From Bacteroidales bacterium (GTDB lineage Bacteria > Bacteroidota > Bacteroidia > Bacteroidales > JAIOZK01): a stretch of DNA of 64,000 bases. Below the pieces are notes generated by a model, which saw only the letters and a program-made list of their open reading frames with translations, did no database searches and was not told the origin of the DNA. Location of the stretch: contig JAIPBS010000002.1 of assembly GCA_021738625.1 (NCBI GenBank), forward strand, positions 124,001 to 188,000, read 5' to 3'. Shown here in pieces: positions 38,879 to 50,153 of the stretch (the first letter of the stretch is position 1; the number at the start of each line of letters is the position of its first letter). The translations under genes and the position numbers were made by a program.

Positions 38879-40893
38879 TACTTCTTTAATGATGAAAGAA
38901 CTTTTTCATTGACCTCAACCGGATATTTTTCTTTCAGGGATTTGATCCATTGTTTTTCAAGATGGTTCTGATAATCGGCAATTACCAGTCCCCTGGCTTC
39001 ATTCAGCTTTTTGTGCTGAGGAGGAAGAATTTCCTGCACGTGAATGATCACAGGATGGCCGTCTTTATCAACATCTTTGTAAATGCCCCTTTCTTCCCAG
39101 CTAACATTGTCGATGAGGTTGTTTTCGCCTTCTTCAAACAGATCCTGCCTGAAACTGAGAACGGTAACCGAGTCGTTGTTGAAATGACCGGCCAGGTCTT
39201 CTTCAATTTTGCCTGCCTCAATGGCTTCATAAACCGCATCCAGTGAGTCAGGTGCAAGGATTGTATAGATGGTGGCATCCAGTCTTTCATCCCACATGTA
39301 GCTGTCTTTGTTTTCCGCATAAAAGTTTTCGAGGCCGGTGGTATCTTCAATGGCTTTCGACCATACTTTCTGATCGGTAAGTTCAAAGAGAAGTATGCCA
39401 TCCCTGTATTCTTTCATCAGCAATCCGAAATCAGGATAAATTGTTTCCAGCCGCTTATCCAGGTAATGGATGCAGCTATTGTCGACGAATTCTTTATAGC
39501 TGGTTTCGAGGTACATCCTGATGTTGTTGGGTTTGATCGCTTTTTGTTTTTCTTCGAGGAAAACCGCAAAATCATGCTGGGTATATTTTTCCTTACCTAA
39601 TTTAAAAAGCTTTTTGTCCATATCCCCTACGCTGTCGGCCGACCATTCCTGTTTGAGCAGGGAAGAATCGACGGCTGCAAAAAACTTTTCTTTGTTTTTG
39701 TTGTATTCTTTAAATCTGTAATCCTCTTTAATCTTTTTGATCACCGCCTGTTTGCTTTTATGCGAACGAATATCTTTGGCCAAACGCTCCCTGATCTGAT
39801 CTTCTTCTTCCTCAAATGTCCCCGGGCGGTTTCTTTCAAGCAATCTAATGATGTGCCAGCCATACTGAGTGAGGAAAGGCTTCGAATACATGGTATCTTC
39901 CAGGAGGGAAACCCGGTAAATGAATTCGGGAACCATTTTATTGGAGTTGAAAATGGGTAGTTGTCCGCCTTTCAGCCTTGAGGCTTTATCATCAGAATAC
40001 TTTTCAACCACTTCCACGAAATCGGTTCCCGATTCCAGTTCTTCATATGCTTTGTTTATTCTTTCTTTCAGTGTAGCTGAATCTTCAGCTGAGGGCTGCT
40101 GCGGAAATTTGGCATAAATATGCGCGACCCTGGCTTTGCCCATGGCCGGCTTCCTGTCGGTTACCTTAATGAGATGATAACCGTACCGGGTTCTGATGGG
40201 TTCGGATATTTTTCCTTCAGCTGTTGAATAAGCACCTGTTTCGAAAGGGTAGACCATATCGAAAACGCTGAAATAACCCAGGTCGCCTTCATTTCCTTTG
40301 CGGACCACATTGCCTTTGTTGTCTTTGACGTCTCTTGCGCTGGGGTCGTCGGAGAATTCAACAGCCAGCAAATTGAAATCTTCACCAGCCCTGGCTTTCT
40401 CAAGGATCTCAATGGCCTTGTTGTGGGCAGCAGCAGTGTCTTCAGCAGATGCATTTTGAGCCACCCGGATAAGGATGTGGCTGGCGCGAATATCGTATTG
40501 CTTTCGTTCGTATGCCTCATGTATCAGCTCTTCGTTCACCTCCTCGTCAATAAAGTAAGGCTTGGTAAGTTGTTTGCGATAGCCACTCAATTCATTCACA
40601 AAAGAGCTAACAGTGTCCAGTCCGAGATCTTCGGCTTGTTTTACTTTTAGTTTGAAATTGATGTAAAGGTCAAGATATTCATCCACGGATTTTTTATCCA
40701 TTACTTCACTCTGGAGGTTGTTTTTCTGGTAGACCCGCATGAACTCGGCAACACTGACTTTATCGTCGCCAATTTCGAGCAGGGTCCTGTTATCGTTCAG
40801 ATAATCCTGAGCAACTGACTGGCTTGTCCAGGCGAGAACAAGCGTGAATACCATACCTAAAACAAAATTAAATTTTTTCATAATTTCCTTCAA
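38878..40893 (-). CDS. Large peptidyl-prolyl isomerase (two PpiC/parvulin domains)
   Basis: YDIRASHILIRVAQ...FSDDPSARDVKDNKGNVVRKGNEGDLGYFSVFDMVYPFE...GYHLIKVTDR; second KARVAHIYAKFPQ...GWHIIRLLERN. Confidence 0.9.
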   Translation of the reverse strand: MKEIMKKFNFVLGMVFTLVLAWTSQSVAQDYLNDNRTLLEIGDDKVSVAEFMRVYQKNNLQSEVMDKKSVDEYLDLYINFKLKVKQAEDLGLDTVSSFVNELSGYRKQLTKPYFIDEEVNEELIHEAYERKQYDIRASHILIRVAQNASAEDTAAAHNKAIEILEKARAGEDFNLLAVEFSDDPSARDVKDNKGNVVRKGNEGDLGYFSVFDMVYPFETGAYSTAEGKISEPIRTRYGYHLIKVTDRKPAMGKARVAHIYAKFPQQPSAEDSATLKERINKAYEELESGTDFVEVVEKYSDDKASRLKGGQLPIFNSNKMVPEFIYRVSLLEDTMYSKPFLTQYGWHIIRLLERNRPGTFEEEEDQIRERLAKDIRSHKSKQAVIKKIKEDYRFKEYNKNKEKFFAAVDSSLLKQEWSADSVGDMDKKLFKLGKEKYTQHDFAVFLEEKQKAIKPNNIRMYLETSYKEFVDNSCIHYLDKRLETIYPDFGLLMKEYRDGILLFELTDQKVWSKAIEDTTGLENFYAENKDSYMWDERLDATIYTILAPDSLDAVYEAIEAGKIEEDLAGHFNNDSVTVLSFRQDLFEEGENNLIDNVSWEERGIYKDVDKDGHPVIIHVQEILPPQHKKLNEARGLVIADYQNHLEKQWIKSLKEKYPVEVNEKVLSSLKK

Positions 40894-40908
40894 TTGTTAT
40901 TTAGTACT

Positions 40909-42435
<1,527 letters not shown>

Positions 42436-42486
42436 TTAAAAAATGTTAATGAAAAGTCAATAAAAACAGGCGGTATGCGGGGTTTC

Positions 42487-44523
42487 TTAATAAATGACCG
42501 TAACGGTTCCCTGCCTCTGCAAAACCTGGTCTTCCCTGTTGCGAAAGTTGATCAGGTAAATATATACGCCCATTGGTACATAGCTGCCGTTGGATTTTCC
42601 ATCCCATCCTTCTCCGGGATCATGGGTTTCGAATATCATTTTTCCCCAGCGATCATAAATTCTGAGCGAGAATCCATCGGGTTCAATGAATTTTACAAGG
42701 GGCTTAAATTTGTTGTTAAGTCCTTTGGGTGCAAAAGCATTTGGTGCGATCACATCGGCTTCCTGCCTGGCAACGGCCATATTCGAACGTACGCTGTCGG
42801 CGAAGGGGTAAGTTGAACCTGTTGCTTCAATCGCTTCAACAAAATAAGTTTGGATCATGGTCAGCTCATCTCCTGAAATATTATCCTGATAAGTCGTTGT
42901 CCCTGAACCTACACTTCCGATTAACATGGGTCCGGCAAGCATTTCATTCAACCTGTAAACATCATAATGACCGACGGTTCCATCCCATCCTTCATAGGCA
43001 TTCCAGTTGAGACGGTTGGTGTTTTCATCAGGGCTTGTTACATTAAGCAGGATTGTTCTTGACATATTGGAACTCAGACTGGGTTTTCCACAACTGTCGA
43101 GTACATTTATCCTGTAATAATAACTTACATTGCCGGTTTGGGCGGAAAGGTCGATCCATTTGATATTAGCATTGTCGGATGGCTGAACGGTATCGATCAG
43201 GTCATAAGGACCGCCAGGACTATCCGAGCGAAATACCAGGAAACCGGCAACCGGTGCCAGGCTGTCGGTGTAAAAAGAAAGCAATACTTCCTGGCTGGTT
43301 GTTACGCTGGCTTTCCTGAGGTAGATGAAATCGGGCAGATTGGGATAATATGTTTCAATTGATTGAATGCAGGAAGAAGAACTCATATCCGCATTGTAAG
43401 CTCTGATGAAATAGCTGTAATTAGCCGGTGACTCCAGGTTTTGATGCAAATAGGCAGATTGGTCTGGTGGAATGGTTTCGAGCAATTCAAAGCTGCTTCC
43501 ATTTTTACTCATGTATATCTTGTATCCGCTCAATGCCGGTATCATATTGATATATGGGGTCCATGAGATCAGGCTGCTCGAATCACAGGGATTGAATTCA
43601 ACGGGATGAAGCAGGATCGTGCGCAATGAGTCGTTCAGGTTTTCCGGACCGATCCCTCTTCCGCTTACGTTGCCGCAGCTGTCGAAGGCGGCGATGCTGT
43701 ATGATTGGTTCTCCAGGCAGCCGTTTGCCGTACTGTCCTTGTAGCTGGTGTTCTCCAGGCCGAACACCGTATCGAATGCAGGCCAGATATTTGTTTTTCT
43801 GTAGATAATGTATCCTACAGTGCCCGAATCTTTGCTCATATCCCAGCCGAGAAGTGCGTTTCCGTTGTTGACGAGGCTTACCGAATCGAGTATCGGTTCG
43901 GAGGGCGGGGTCAGATCCTGCAACCAGGTGCCTGAAATATTGGAAACGGAAAAACAACCCAGGTTGTTCTCAATTTCAATTTTATAATTGATTGAGTCCG
44001 GGCAAACCTGTATGGTGTCGATGTAAACGGTATTCTTGCCTTCATAGAGCAGCACCCAGTTTTTATAAGAATATTTCCTGTAAAGTTTGTGCTGCCCTAT
44101 ACTGGAAGGAAGGGTGGGATCGTGTTGCAGGTTCCAGTCCAGTCGTGCGATGCTGTTGTTGAATTGCGGCTGTAACCTTAATTTGATTGCGGCTAAGGTA
44201 TCGGAAAAAACTTCCACACCAGAAGTATTATTGGCTTTGATGAAGTAATAGTTGTTTTCGACTGCCGGGTTTGAATTTTGATGTACATATTCTCCCATAT
44301 TTGCCTGATCGATATGAGCGATCAGGCTGAACCCGTTTGTTGGCGAATTGGAGTGATACACATCATATCCCGTGAACTCTCCGGCCCCGGTCGGCAACAC
44401 CCAGGTGAGGCGTATGCTGTCGTTGTTTTCAACGCTTACACAACGCAGATAATGATCGGTTTGGGCGGAGGCAGCAAAAACCGTCAGCATGATCAGAATT
44501 GCAATATGTATGTTCTTCTTCAA
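42487..44523 (-). CDS. FN3-repeat protein with gliding motility-associated/T9SS type B C-terminal domain
   Basis: C-terminal APNAFAPKGLNNKFKPLVKFIEPDGFSLRIYDRWGKMIFETHDPGEGWDGKSNGSYVPMGVYIYLINFRN. Confidence 0.9.
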   Translation of the reverse strand: MKKNIHIAILIMLTVFAASAQTDHYLRCVSVENNDSIRLTWVLPTGAGEFTGYDVYHSNSPTNGFSLIAHIDQANMGEYVHQNSNPAVENNYYFIKANNTSGVEVFSDTLAAIKLRLQPQFNNSIARLDWNLQHDPTLPSSIGQHKLYRKYSYKNWVLLYEGKNTVYIDTIQVCPDSINYKIEIENNLGCFSVSNISGTWLQDLTPPSEPILDSVSLVNNGNALLGWDMSKDSGTVGYIIYRKTNIWPAFDTVFGLENTSYKDSTANGCLENQSYSIAAFDSCGNVSGRGIGPENLNDSLRTILLHPVEFNPCDSSSLISWTPYINMIPALSGYKIYMSKNGSSFELLETIPPDQSAYLHQNLESPANYSYFIRAYNADMSSSSCIQSIETYYPNLPDFIYLRKASVTTSQEVLLSFYTDSLAPVAGFLVFRSDSPGGPYDLIDTVQPSDNANIKWIDLSAQTGNVSYYYRINVLDSCGKPSLSSNMSRTILLNVTSPDENTNRLNWNAYEGWDGTVGHYDVYRLNEMLAGPMLIGSVGSGTTTYQDNISGDELTMIQTYFVEAIEATGSTYPFADSVRSNMAVARQEADVIAPNAFAPKGLNNKFKPLVKFIEPDGFSLRIYDRWGKMIFETHDPGEGWDGKSNGSYVPMGVYIYLINFRNREDQVLQRQGTVTVIY

Positions 44524-44530
44524 CTTTTTA

Positions 44531-45808
44531 TCATTGACCGGCCACCAGTTCCGACAGGCTGTCGGGCTGCATATATTTCCCGGCCAGCTCTTTTAATTCG
44601 ACTGCCGTGGTGGTGTTAATGGTGTCGATCAAATTATTTATATATTCAAAATTATATCCATAGGTGATCAGGCTTTTAAAATTCTCAGCCAGTCCGACCG
44701 GGCCGTCCAGGCTGTGAATGATGTTTCCGATCAGGAAATTCTTAACTTTAAACAGCTCTTCTTCAGAAATGTTTTCATTGCAAAGTTTTTCAACTTCCCG
44801 ATATATTTCATCCAGTGCATTATTCCGCACATTCGAGCCAACCTCGGTGGCAATGAAAAAGTAACCTGCCTGTTGTAAAGATATTAAACCTGCGCCAATT
44901 CCATAGGTATAACCCTTATCTTCCCGTATGTTGTTCATCAACCTGGATCCGAAATAACCGCCCAGGGCTGTGGTTAATATCTTCATTTTGATATAATCGG
45001 GATGCTTTTTATTGAACAAGGGTTTACCGATCCTAATAGCCGATTGCAACGCATTTTCCTGTTCGATGAACTTTTTGTTAGCTTGATATGTAAAATGATC
45101 TATCCTGGTAACCGGTTCGTTTAAATTGTTTTCTTTATTGATGCCGATATGCTTATCAATCAACTCAGGGATGTGATCTTCAATTTTTCCGCTGATGATA
45201 AGCACAGCATTCGCCGGATTATAGAATGTTTCATAAAAGGTTTTTAAATCATTCAGAATGATGCTGTCATAATTTTCTTCCCTTGTCAGGCTTCCATACG
45301 GATGGCCGTTAAAGATCAGGGGGAAGAAATGCCTGCGGGCAAGGTGTTTTACCTTACGGTTGTTGATCAGAAAGTTTTGCTTGTGTTTTCTTTTCAGAAT
45401 ATTCCACTCGGATTCGGGAAAAACAGGCCTGAAAATGATTTCAGAAAAAACCGGAAGTACTTTTTCCAGATGTTTATTTAAACTAAGCAGGGTTAAGCCG
45501 GCTTTATCTTTTTCGCAATTGGCCAGAAACTGCGCGCCGTAGAAATCGAATTTTTCAGCAATCCGGTATGCATCGTAGCCGGCAGTTCCTTCCGACAGCA
45601 TTTTACTGGTGAGCAGGGCTTGTAGTGGCCTGGACTGGAAGTATGTTCCGGCATTGAATAAAAGGTCAATTTTAACGATATCCTGCTTGCCTGCATTTAT
45701 GAACCAGGCGGGTATGCCATTTTTGAGCTTAATAAAATCCGGGTTTTCCAGTTTTAGCTTTTCAACCTGTTTGATCTGTGGCGCTTTCGTTCTGTCTGTT
45801 GCGTTCAT
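44531..45808 (-). CDS. M16-family peptidase-like protein lacking the HxxEH motif
   Basis: M16 fold (YNPANAVLIISGKI; YFGSRLMNNIREDKGYTYGIGAGL) but no HxxEH. Confidence 0.88.
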   Translation of the reverse strand: MNATDRTKAPQIKQVEKLKLENPDFIKLKNGIPAWFINAGKQDIVKIDLLFNAGTYFQSRPLQALLTSKMLSEGTAGYDAYRIAEKFDFYGAQFLANCEKDKAGLTLLSLNKHLEKVLPVFSEIIFRPVFPESEWNILKRKHKQNFLINNRKVKHLARRHFFPLIFNGHPYGSLTREENYDSIILNDLKTFYETFYNPANAVLIISGKIEDHIPELIDKHIGINKENNLNEPVTRIDHFTYQANKKFIEQENALQSAIRIGKPLFNKKHPDYIKMKILTTALGGYFGSRLMNNIREDKGYTYGIGAGLISLQQAGYFFIATEVGSNVRNNALDEIYREVEKLCNENISEEELFKVKNFLIGNIIHSLDGPVGLAENFKSLITYGYNFEYINNLIDTINTTTAVELKELAGKYMQPDSLSELVAGQ

Positions 45809-47058
45809 TATGAATTCTGGATTTTGGCTTGGTAATTCAATATCGAGCAGTTGGCCGGGCGGAAAAGTTCTGAAGCAACCTTTTGGATTTGTTCTTTGGT
45901 GACCTTTCTGTATTGTTCCGCTTGCTTGTTGATCTGGCCGGCATCGCCAAGGACTTCAAAAAATGCCAGATTCACAGCGCGGCTCAACACGTCCATTTCC
46001 GCATATTCCAGTGCAGCTTCAACCTTGTTTTTAACTTTTTGCAGCTCAGTTGGGTCGACCGGTGTTTCGCTGATTTCTTTCAGTTGCCTGAAAACAGCTG
46101 CTTTGGCTTTTTCCGGATCGGTATCAACCGATATTTTTCCGGTTACAATAAACAACCCTTCATCCATTTCACCTGTGATATAAGCATCTATATTGCTGAA
46201 GAGTTGTTGTTCTTTCACGAGTTTTTGATACAGGCGGGATGAATTCCCGTTGGAAAGGATATCCGAAATCAGGTCGGTGGTATAATAATCAGGACTATGC
46301 CTGTCGCACATATGAAATGCCAGATAAAGGGCATTGGCCGGTACATCGCGTTGCACAGTTTTTTCTCTTTGCCGGGTTTGCACAGGTTCTTTTGGCAGTT
46401 TTCTCACAATGGCTTCGTTTTGATTTTGTATGCTGCCAAACCATTTTTCTGCCAGTTGCATCACCTCACCCGGGTTGATGTTTCCGGCCACCACCACAAC
46501 AGCATTATTAGGGTTGTAGTATTTTCTATAGAATGTTTTTACATCTTCCATGCTGGCTTCCTGTACATGTTTTATTTCCTTACCTATGGTTGGCCATCGG
46601 TAGGGATGTGTTATATAGGCCAGGGGCCTTAGCAGAAGCCAGGCGTCACCATAAGGCTGGTTTAGGTATACTTGTCTGAACTCCTCGCTTACAACATTTC
46701 GCTGAACCTCCAGGCTTTTGGGATTAAAGGCCAGTTGATTCATCCGGTCCGATTCGATCCAAAAGGCCGTTTCAAGATTCTGGTGTGGGAGGCTGCAATA
46801 ATAGTTGGTGACGTCGCTGTTGGTGAAAGCGTTGTTCTCTCCGCCAACCCGCTCAAGAGGCTCATCATATTTGGCCACATTTTCAGATCCGCCAAACATG
46901 AGGTGTTCGAAAAGATGGGCAAATCCTGTTCGCTCAGGATACTCGTCTCGCGAGCCAACATCATACATTACATTCAAAACGGTTAGCGGGGTTGTTTTAT
47001 CCTGATGGATAAGAACCCGCAGGCCATTGTCGAGAACAGCTCTTTCAAAATTAATCAT
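45808..47058 (-). CDS. M16-family zinc peptidase
   Basis: Active-site HLFEH in GFAHLFEHLMFGGSENV; YYNPNNAVVVVAGNI. Confidence 0.93.
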   Translation of the reverse strand: MINFERAVLDNGLRVLIHQDKTTPLTVLNVMYDVGSRDEYPERTGFAHLFEHLMFGGSENVAKYDEPLERVGGENNAFTNSDVTNYYCSLPHQNLETAFWIESDRMNQLAFNPKSLEVQRNVVSEEFRQVYLNQPYGDAWLLLRPLAYITHPYRWPTIGKEIKHVQEASMEDVKTFYRKYYNPNNAVVVVAGNINPGEVMQLAEKWFGSIQNQNEAIVRKLPKEPVQTRQREKTVQRDVPANALYLAFHMCDRHSPDYYTTDLISDILSNGNSSRLYQKLVKEQQLFSNIDAYITGEMDEGLFIVTGKISVDTDPEKAKAAVFRQLKEISETPVDPTELQKVKNKVEAALEYAEMDVLSRAVNLAFFEVLGDAGQINKQAEQYRKVTKEQIQKVASELFRPANCSILNYQAKIQNS

Positions 47059-47121
47059 ATCCTTTTGACTGTTTGGTGTTAAAACTGATAAGAGACGGTT
47101 TTATTTTACCCAATGAAAATG

Positions 47122-47129
47122 CAAAATTA
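47122..47129 (-). promoter_or_regulatory. Putative -7 box TAATTTTG driving the M16 pair
   Basis: Minus-strand TAATTTTG in the divergent M16/glyA intergenic region. Confidence 0.45.
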
Positions 47130-47133
47130 ATCG

Positions 47134-47141
47134 TAAATTTG
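47134..47141 (+). promoter_or_regulatory. Putative -7 box TAAATTTG for glyA
   Basis: TAnnTTTG 61 nt before the glyA ATG, 4 bp from the opposing box. Confidence 0.45.
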
Positions 47142-47201
47142 CAAAACATGCTGTTAGCGAACAAAAGCACCTGCAAGTAATTCATAAAAACTTTATAGAA
47201 T

Positions 47202-48482
47202 ATGGAACGCGATAAACTGGTTTTTGAAATTATTGAAAAGGAAAAACAACGTCAACTGGATGGCCTGGAATTAATTGCCTCAGAGAATTTTGTTAGCCAA
47301 CAGGTTCTTGAATCCATGGGCTCGGTTATGACAAACAAATATGCGGAAGGTTATCCGGGCAAGCGATATTACGGCGGTTGTCAGTTTGTGGATGAAACCG
47401 AGCAACTGGCCATCGACCGGGCCAAAGAGCTATTCAACGCAGTTTGGGCGAATGTTCAGCCGCATTCGGGAGCTCAGGCCAACATGGCTGTTTTTCTTGC
47501 CTGCCTTAAACCAGGTGATATTTTTATGGGAATGGACCTTTCTCATGGCGGCCATCTTTCGCATGGTTCCCCGGTGAACTCCTCAGGTATACTTTATAAT
47601 CAGGTTGCTTATAAAGTTAAAAAGGACACCGGCGAGATCGATTATGAAGATATGGAAGAAACCGCCTTGCGCGAAAAGCCCAAACTAATTATTGCCGGTG
47701 CTTCGGCTTACTCAAGAGACTGGGATTACAAACGCATGCGTCAGATCGCTGATAAAATAGATGCCATACTGATGGCCGATATTGCCCACCCGGCCGGTTT
47801 GATCGCCAAAGGATTGCTTAACGATCCCCTGCCGCATTGCCATGTAGTGACTACCACCACGCATAAAACCCTTCGCGGCCCAAGAGGTGGTATGATCCTG
47901 GTCGGAGAGGATTTTGACAACCCCTGGGGCAAGAAAACCCTGAAAGGAAAAGTGAAAAGTTTCACCCAGGTGCTCGACTCGGCCTTGTTTCCGGGTACAC
48001 AGGGAGGACCACTGGAACATGTGATCGCATCCAAGGCGGTTGCTTTTGGTGAGGCACTTACGCATGGTTACAAAGACTATGTGAAACAGGTGAAGAAAAA
48101 CGCAGAGGTTATGGCCAAGGCATTTGTTGATAAGGGATACCATGTGATCTCGGGAGGTACCGACAACCACTTGATGCTGATTGACCTCAGGAGCAAATTC
48201 CCGGAGATCAGCGGAAGAAAAGTTGAAAACAAACTGGTACTTGCCGACATTACCGCAAACAAAAATATGGTTCCTTTTGACGACCGTTCGCCATTTGCCA
48301 CCTCAGGTCTTCGTATAGGAACACCTGCGGTCACAACCCGCGGCATGAAAGAAGAACATATGCCATTGATCGTTGATATGATAGATGAAGTGATCAATAA
48401 CATTGAAAATGAAGACCTCATCGCCAAGGTTAAAATAAGGGTGAATGAACTGATGAAGGAGTTCCCGATGTTTGCATGGTAA
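47202..48482 (+). CDS. glyA: Serine hydroxymethyltransferase
   Basis: [63 protein letters not shown]. Confidence 0.98.
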   Translation: MERDKLVFEIIEKEKQRQLDGLELIASENFVSQQVLESMGSVMTNKYAEGYPGKRYYGGCQFVDETEQLAIDRAKELFNAVWANVQPHSGAQANMAVFLACLKPGDIFMGMDLSHGGHLSHGSPVNSSGILYNQVAYKVKKDTGEIDYEDMEETALREKPKLIIAGASAYSRDWDYKRMRQIADKIDAILMADIAHPAGLIAKGLLNDPLPHCHVVTTTTHKTLRGPRGGMILVGEDFDNPWGKKTLKGKVKSFTQVLDSALFPGTQGGPLEHVIASKAVAFGEALTHGYKDYVKQVKKNAEVMAKAFVDKGYHVISGGTDNHLMLIDLRSKFPEISGRKVENKLVLADITANKNMVPFDDRSPFATSGLRIGTPAVTTRGMKEEHMPLIVDMIDEVINNIENEDLIAKVKIRVNELMKEFPMFAW

Positions 48483-48528
48483 TATTTTTTTTCAATTATT
48501 TTACAAAAAAAATAATTGAAAAAAATAT
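48482..48528. terminator. Bidirectional A/T-rich palindrome between convergent glyA and the ERCC4 nuclease gene
   Basis: ATATTTTTTTTCAATTATTTT-ac-AAAAAAATAATTGAAAAAAATAT: ~20-bp stem with T-tracts on both strands. Confidence 0.75.
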
Positions 48529-48529
48529 G

Positions 48530-49177
48530 TTAGGGTTCGAATGGTTGATGGAGGAAGTCATGGATTTTTTGGGCTTTGGTTTTGCCGATCCCTCTTATTT
48601 TTTGGAGGGATTTGCAATCTGCAAAAAGCACTTTCTCTATCGTTCTAAATTCTTTTAATAAATCATAGGAAAGTTTTTTACTGATGCCGGGAAGTCCCTG
48701 AACGAAAAACAATTGATGGCTATGTAAACGTTTTGGTTTGGTGCCTTTTGTGAGTAACCTGTTATGGATTCTTTCCTCATGTTGAACTATTTTAACAATC
48801 GTATTTGCCGTTTCGCATGCAGTTGCTGTATAGTAAACGGGAATTTGCCAGCAAGAGGTGATTGAAAGCAAAGCGCCTTTCACTGCGGTTTTGCTTATCA
48901 TAGAAGTGGTTCGCAAAGGATTGCCTTCAATGATCATCAATACCGGCAATGACTGATTTTTAAGCTTTTTGCATTGTCCGAATAGCACTTGGGTTTTAAG
49001 TGATTGGATCAAATCAACAGCTGTTTTTCTTTCCACCAATACTTTATGGGGAATAAGGTAATCTCCCGCATTAAGATTTTTAAAACCAATGTTCGATAAT
49101 TTATCTTTCAGAATTTCAGGTATGCCTGATGCCCTTTCGCGGTAATCAATGATCATTTCCGGCGTAGGAGGTTTCAT
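48530..49177 (-). CDS. ERCC4/XPF-MUS81-type structure-specific nuclease with C-terminal helix-hairpin-helix region
   Basis: IIDYRERASGIPEIL; GDYLIPHKVLVERKTAVD = GDXnERKX3D nuclease motif; VLMIIEG; HhH-like FFVQGLPGISKKLSYDLLKEF...LQKIRGIGKTKAQKIHDFL. Confidence 0.88.
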   Translation of the reverse strand: MKPPTPEMIIDYRERASGIPEILKDKLSNIGFKNLNAGDYLIPHKVLVERKTAVDLIQSLKTQVLFGQCKKLKNQSLPVLMIIEGNPLRTTSMISKTAVKGALLSITSCWQIPVYYTATACETANTIVKIVQHEERIHNRLLTKGTKPKRLHSHQLFFVQGLPGISKKLSYDLLKEFRTIEKVLFADCKSLQKIRGIGKTKAQKIHDFLHQPFEP

Positions 49178-49343
49178 TTGATAAGATTTTGATTGGTTTA
49201 AATTTATGAAAAATAATACAACTATCCCGATCTGTTAGACTCAGTATAAAGAGCTTCTTGATCATTCGTACATTATTGCTTTTTCGTCTCAAAATGAAAT
49301 AAACTGTTGATATGATAATTTTTTTCCGGATAGATTAATATAC

Positions 49344-49362
49344 AAACCCATTGGGGTTTTTT
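49344..49362 (+). terminator. Terminator-like hairpin with no annotated upstream gene
   Basis: AAACCC-attg-GGGTTT followed by TTT, in the divergent ERCC4/sixA intergenic region. Confidence 0.4.
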
Positions 49363-49468
49363 AAGGAAGTCACTCTACTTAACACAAACTTAACCAACAT
49401 TTAACATTCATATAAGCCGCAAATTCCCCTATGCTGTATTTTCGTTGATTGAATTGTATGCTGTTGTT

Positions 49469-49571
49469 TTATACTGAATCTTATAAAAATGCAAAACATT
49501 TTTCTATTAGATTCAGTTATACCGATTGGAGTATGAGGTCAATCATTGCAAACCTGTTCCGAATCGGTATA
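49469..49571 (+). repeat. Double-hairpin repeat element, copy 2
   Basis: TTATACTGAATCTTATAAAAATGCAAAACATTTTTCTATTAGATTCAGTTATACCGATTGGAGTATGAGGTCAATCATTGCAAACCTGTTCCGAATCGGTATA. Confidence 0.92.
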
Positions 49572-49602
49572 TAATTTATAACTATCTTTATAAAAAGCTG
49601 CT

Positions 49603-50112
49603 ATGAAAACTTTGTATATCGTACGCCACGCCAAATCCTCCTGGGATTATCCCGACCTGACGGACCATGACAGGCCCTTGCTTGAAAAAGGCAAGAAGCG
49701 AACAAAGAAGATCATCGATTTTATCCTCGACAAAAGTATACAAGTGGATTATATCATATCTTCCTCGGCAGTGCGTGCTCTCGAAACAGCGAAGTTTCTT
49801 GCGCGCGCAATGAGATATCCGGTTGAAGATATCAAAGTTGATCCGCAGGTTTATCATGCTGATGCGGAAAAACTGAAAGACCAATTTTTTGATTTAAGCG
49901 ATAAGTACAATTCGGTAATGTTGTTCGGGCATAATCCTGCCTTTACGAATTTTGCAAATTTTTTCCTGGAAGAAAAAATCGATTGGTTGCCAACATCCGG
50001 TATTGTCTGCATTGATTTTGAAACGGAAAAATGGGATCAGATTTTTATTGCCGTTTCGCATACGAAGTTCATTATCACCCCCAAAATGCTTAAGGCGTCC
50101 GAGAACGTATAA
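49603..50112 (+). CDS. SixA-like histidine phosphatase
   Basis: LYIVRHAKSSWDYPDLTDHDRPLLEKGKKR; ISSSAVRALETAKFLA; VMLFGHNPAFTNFANFF. Confidence 0.92.
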   Translation: MKTLYIVRHAKSSWDYPDLTDHDRPLLEKGKKRTKKIIDFILDKSIQVDYIISSSAVRALETAKFLARAMRYPVEDIKVDPQVYHADAEKLKDQFFDLSDKYNSVMLFGHNPAFTNFANFFLEEKIDWLPTSGIVCIDFETEKWDQIFIAVSHTKFIITPKMLKASENV

Positions 50113-50153
50113 ATTTTATATCTTGTGCATTAATATTTATAATCTTTTATCCT

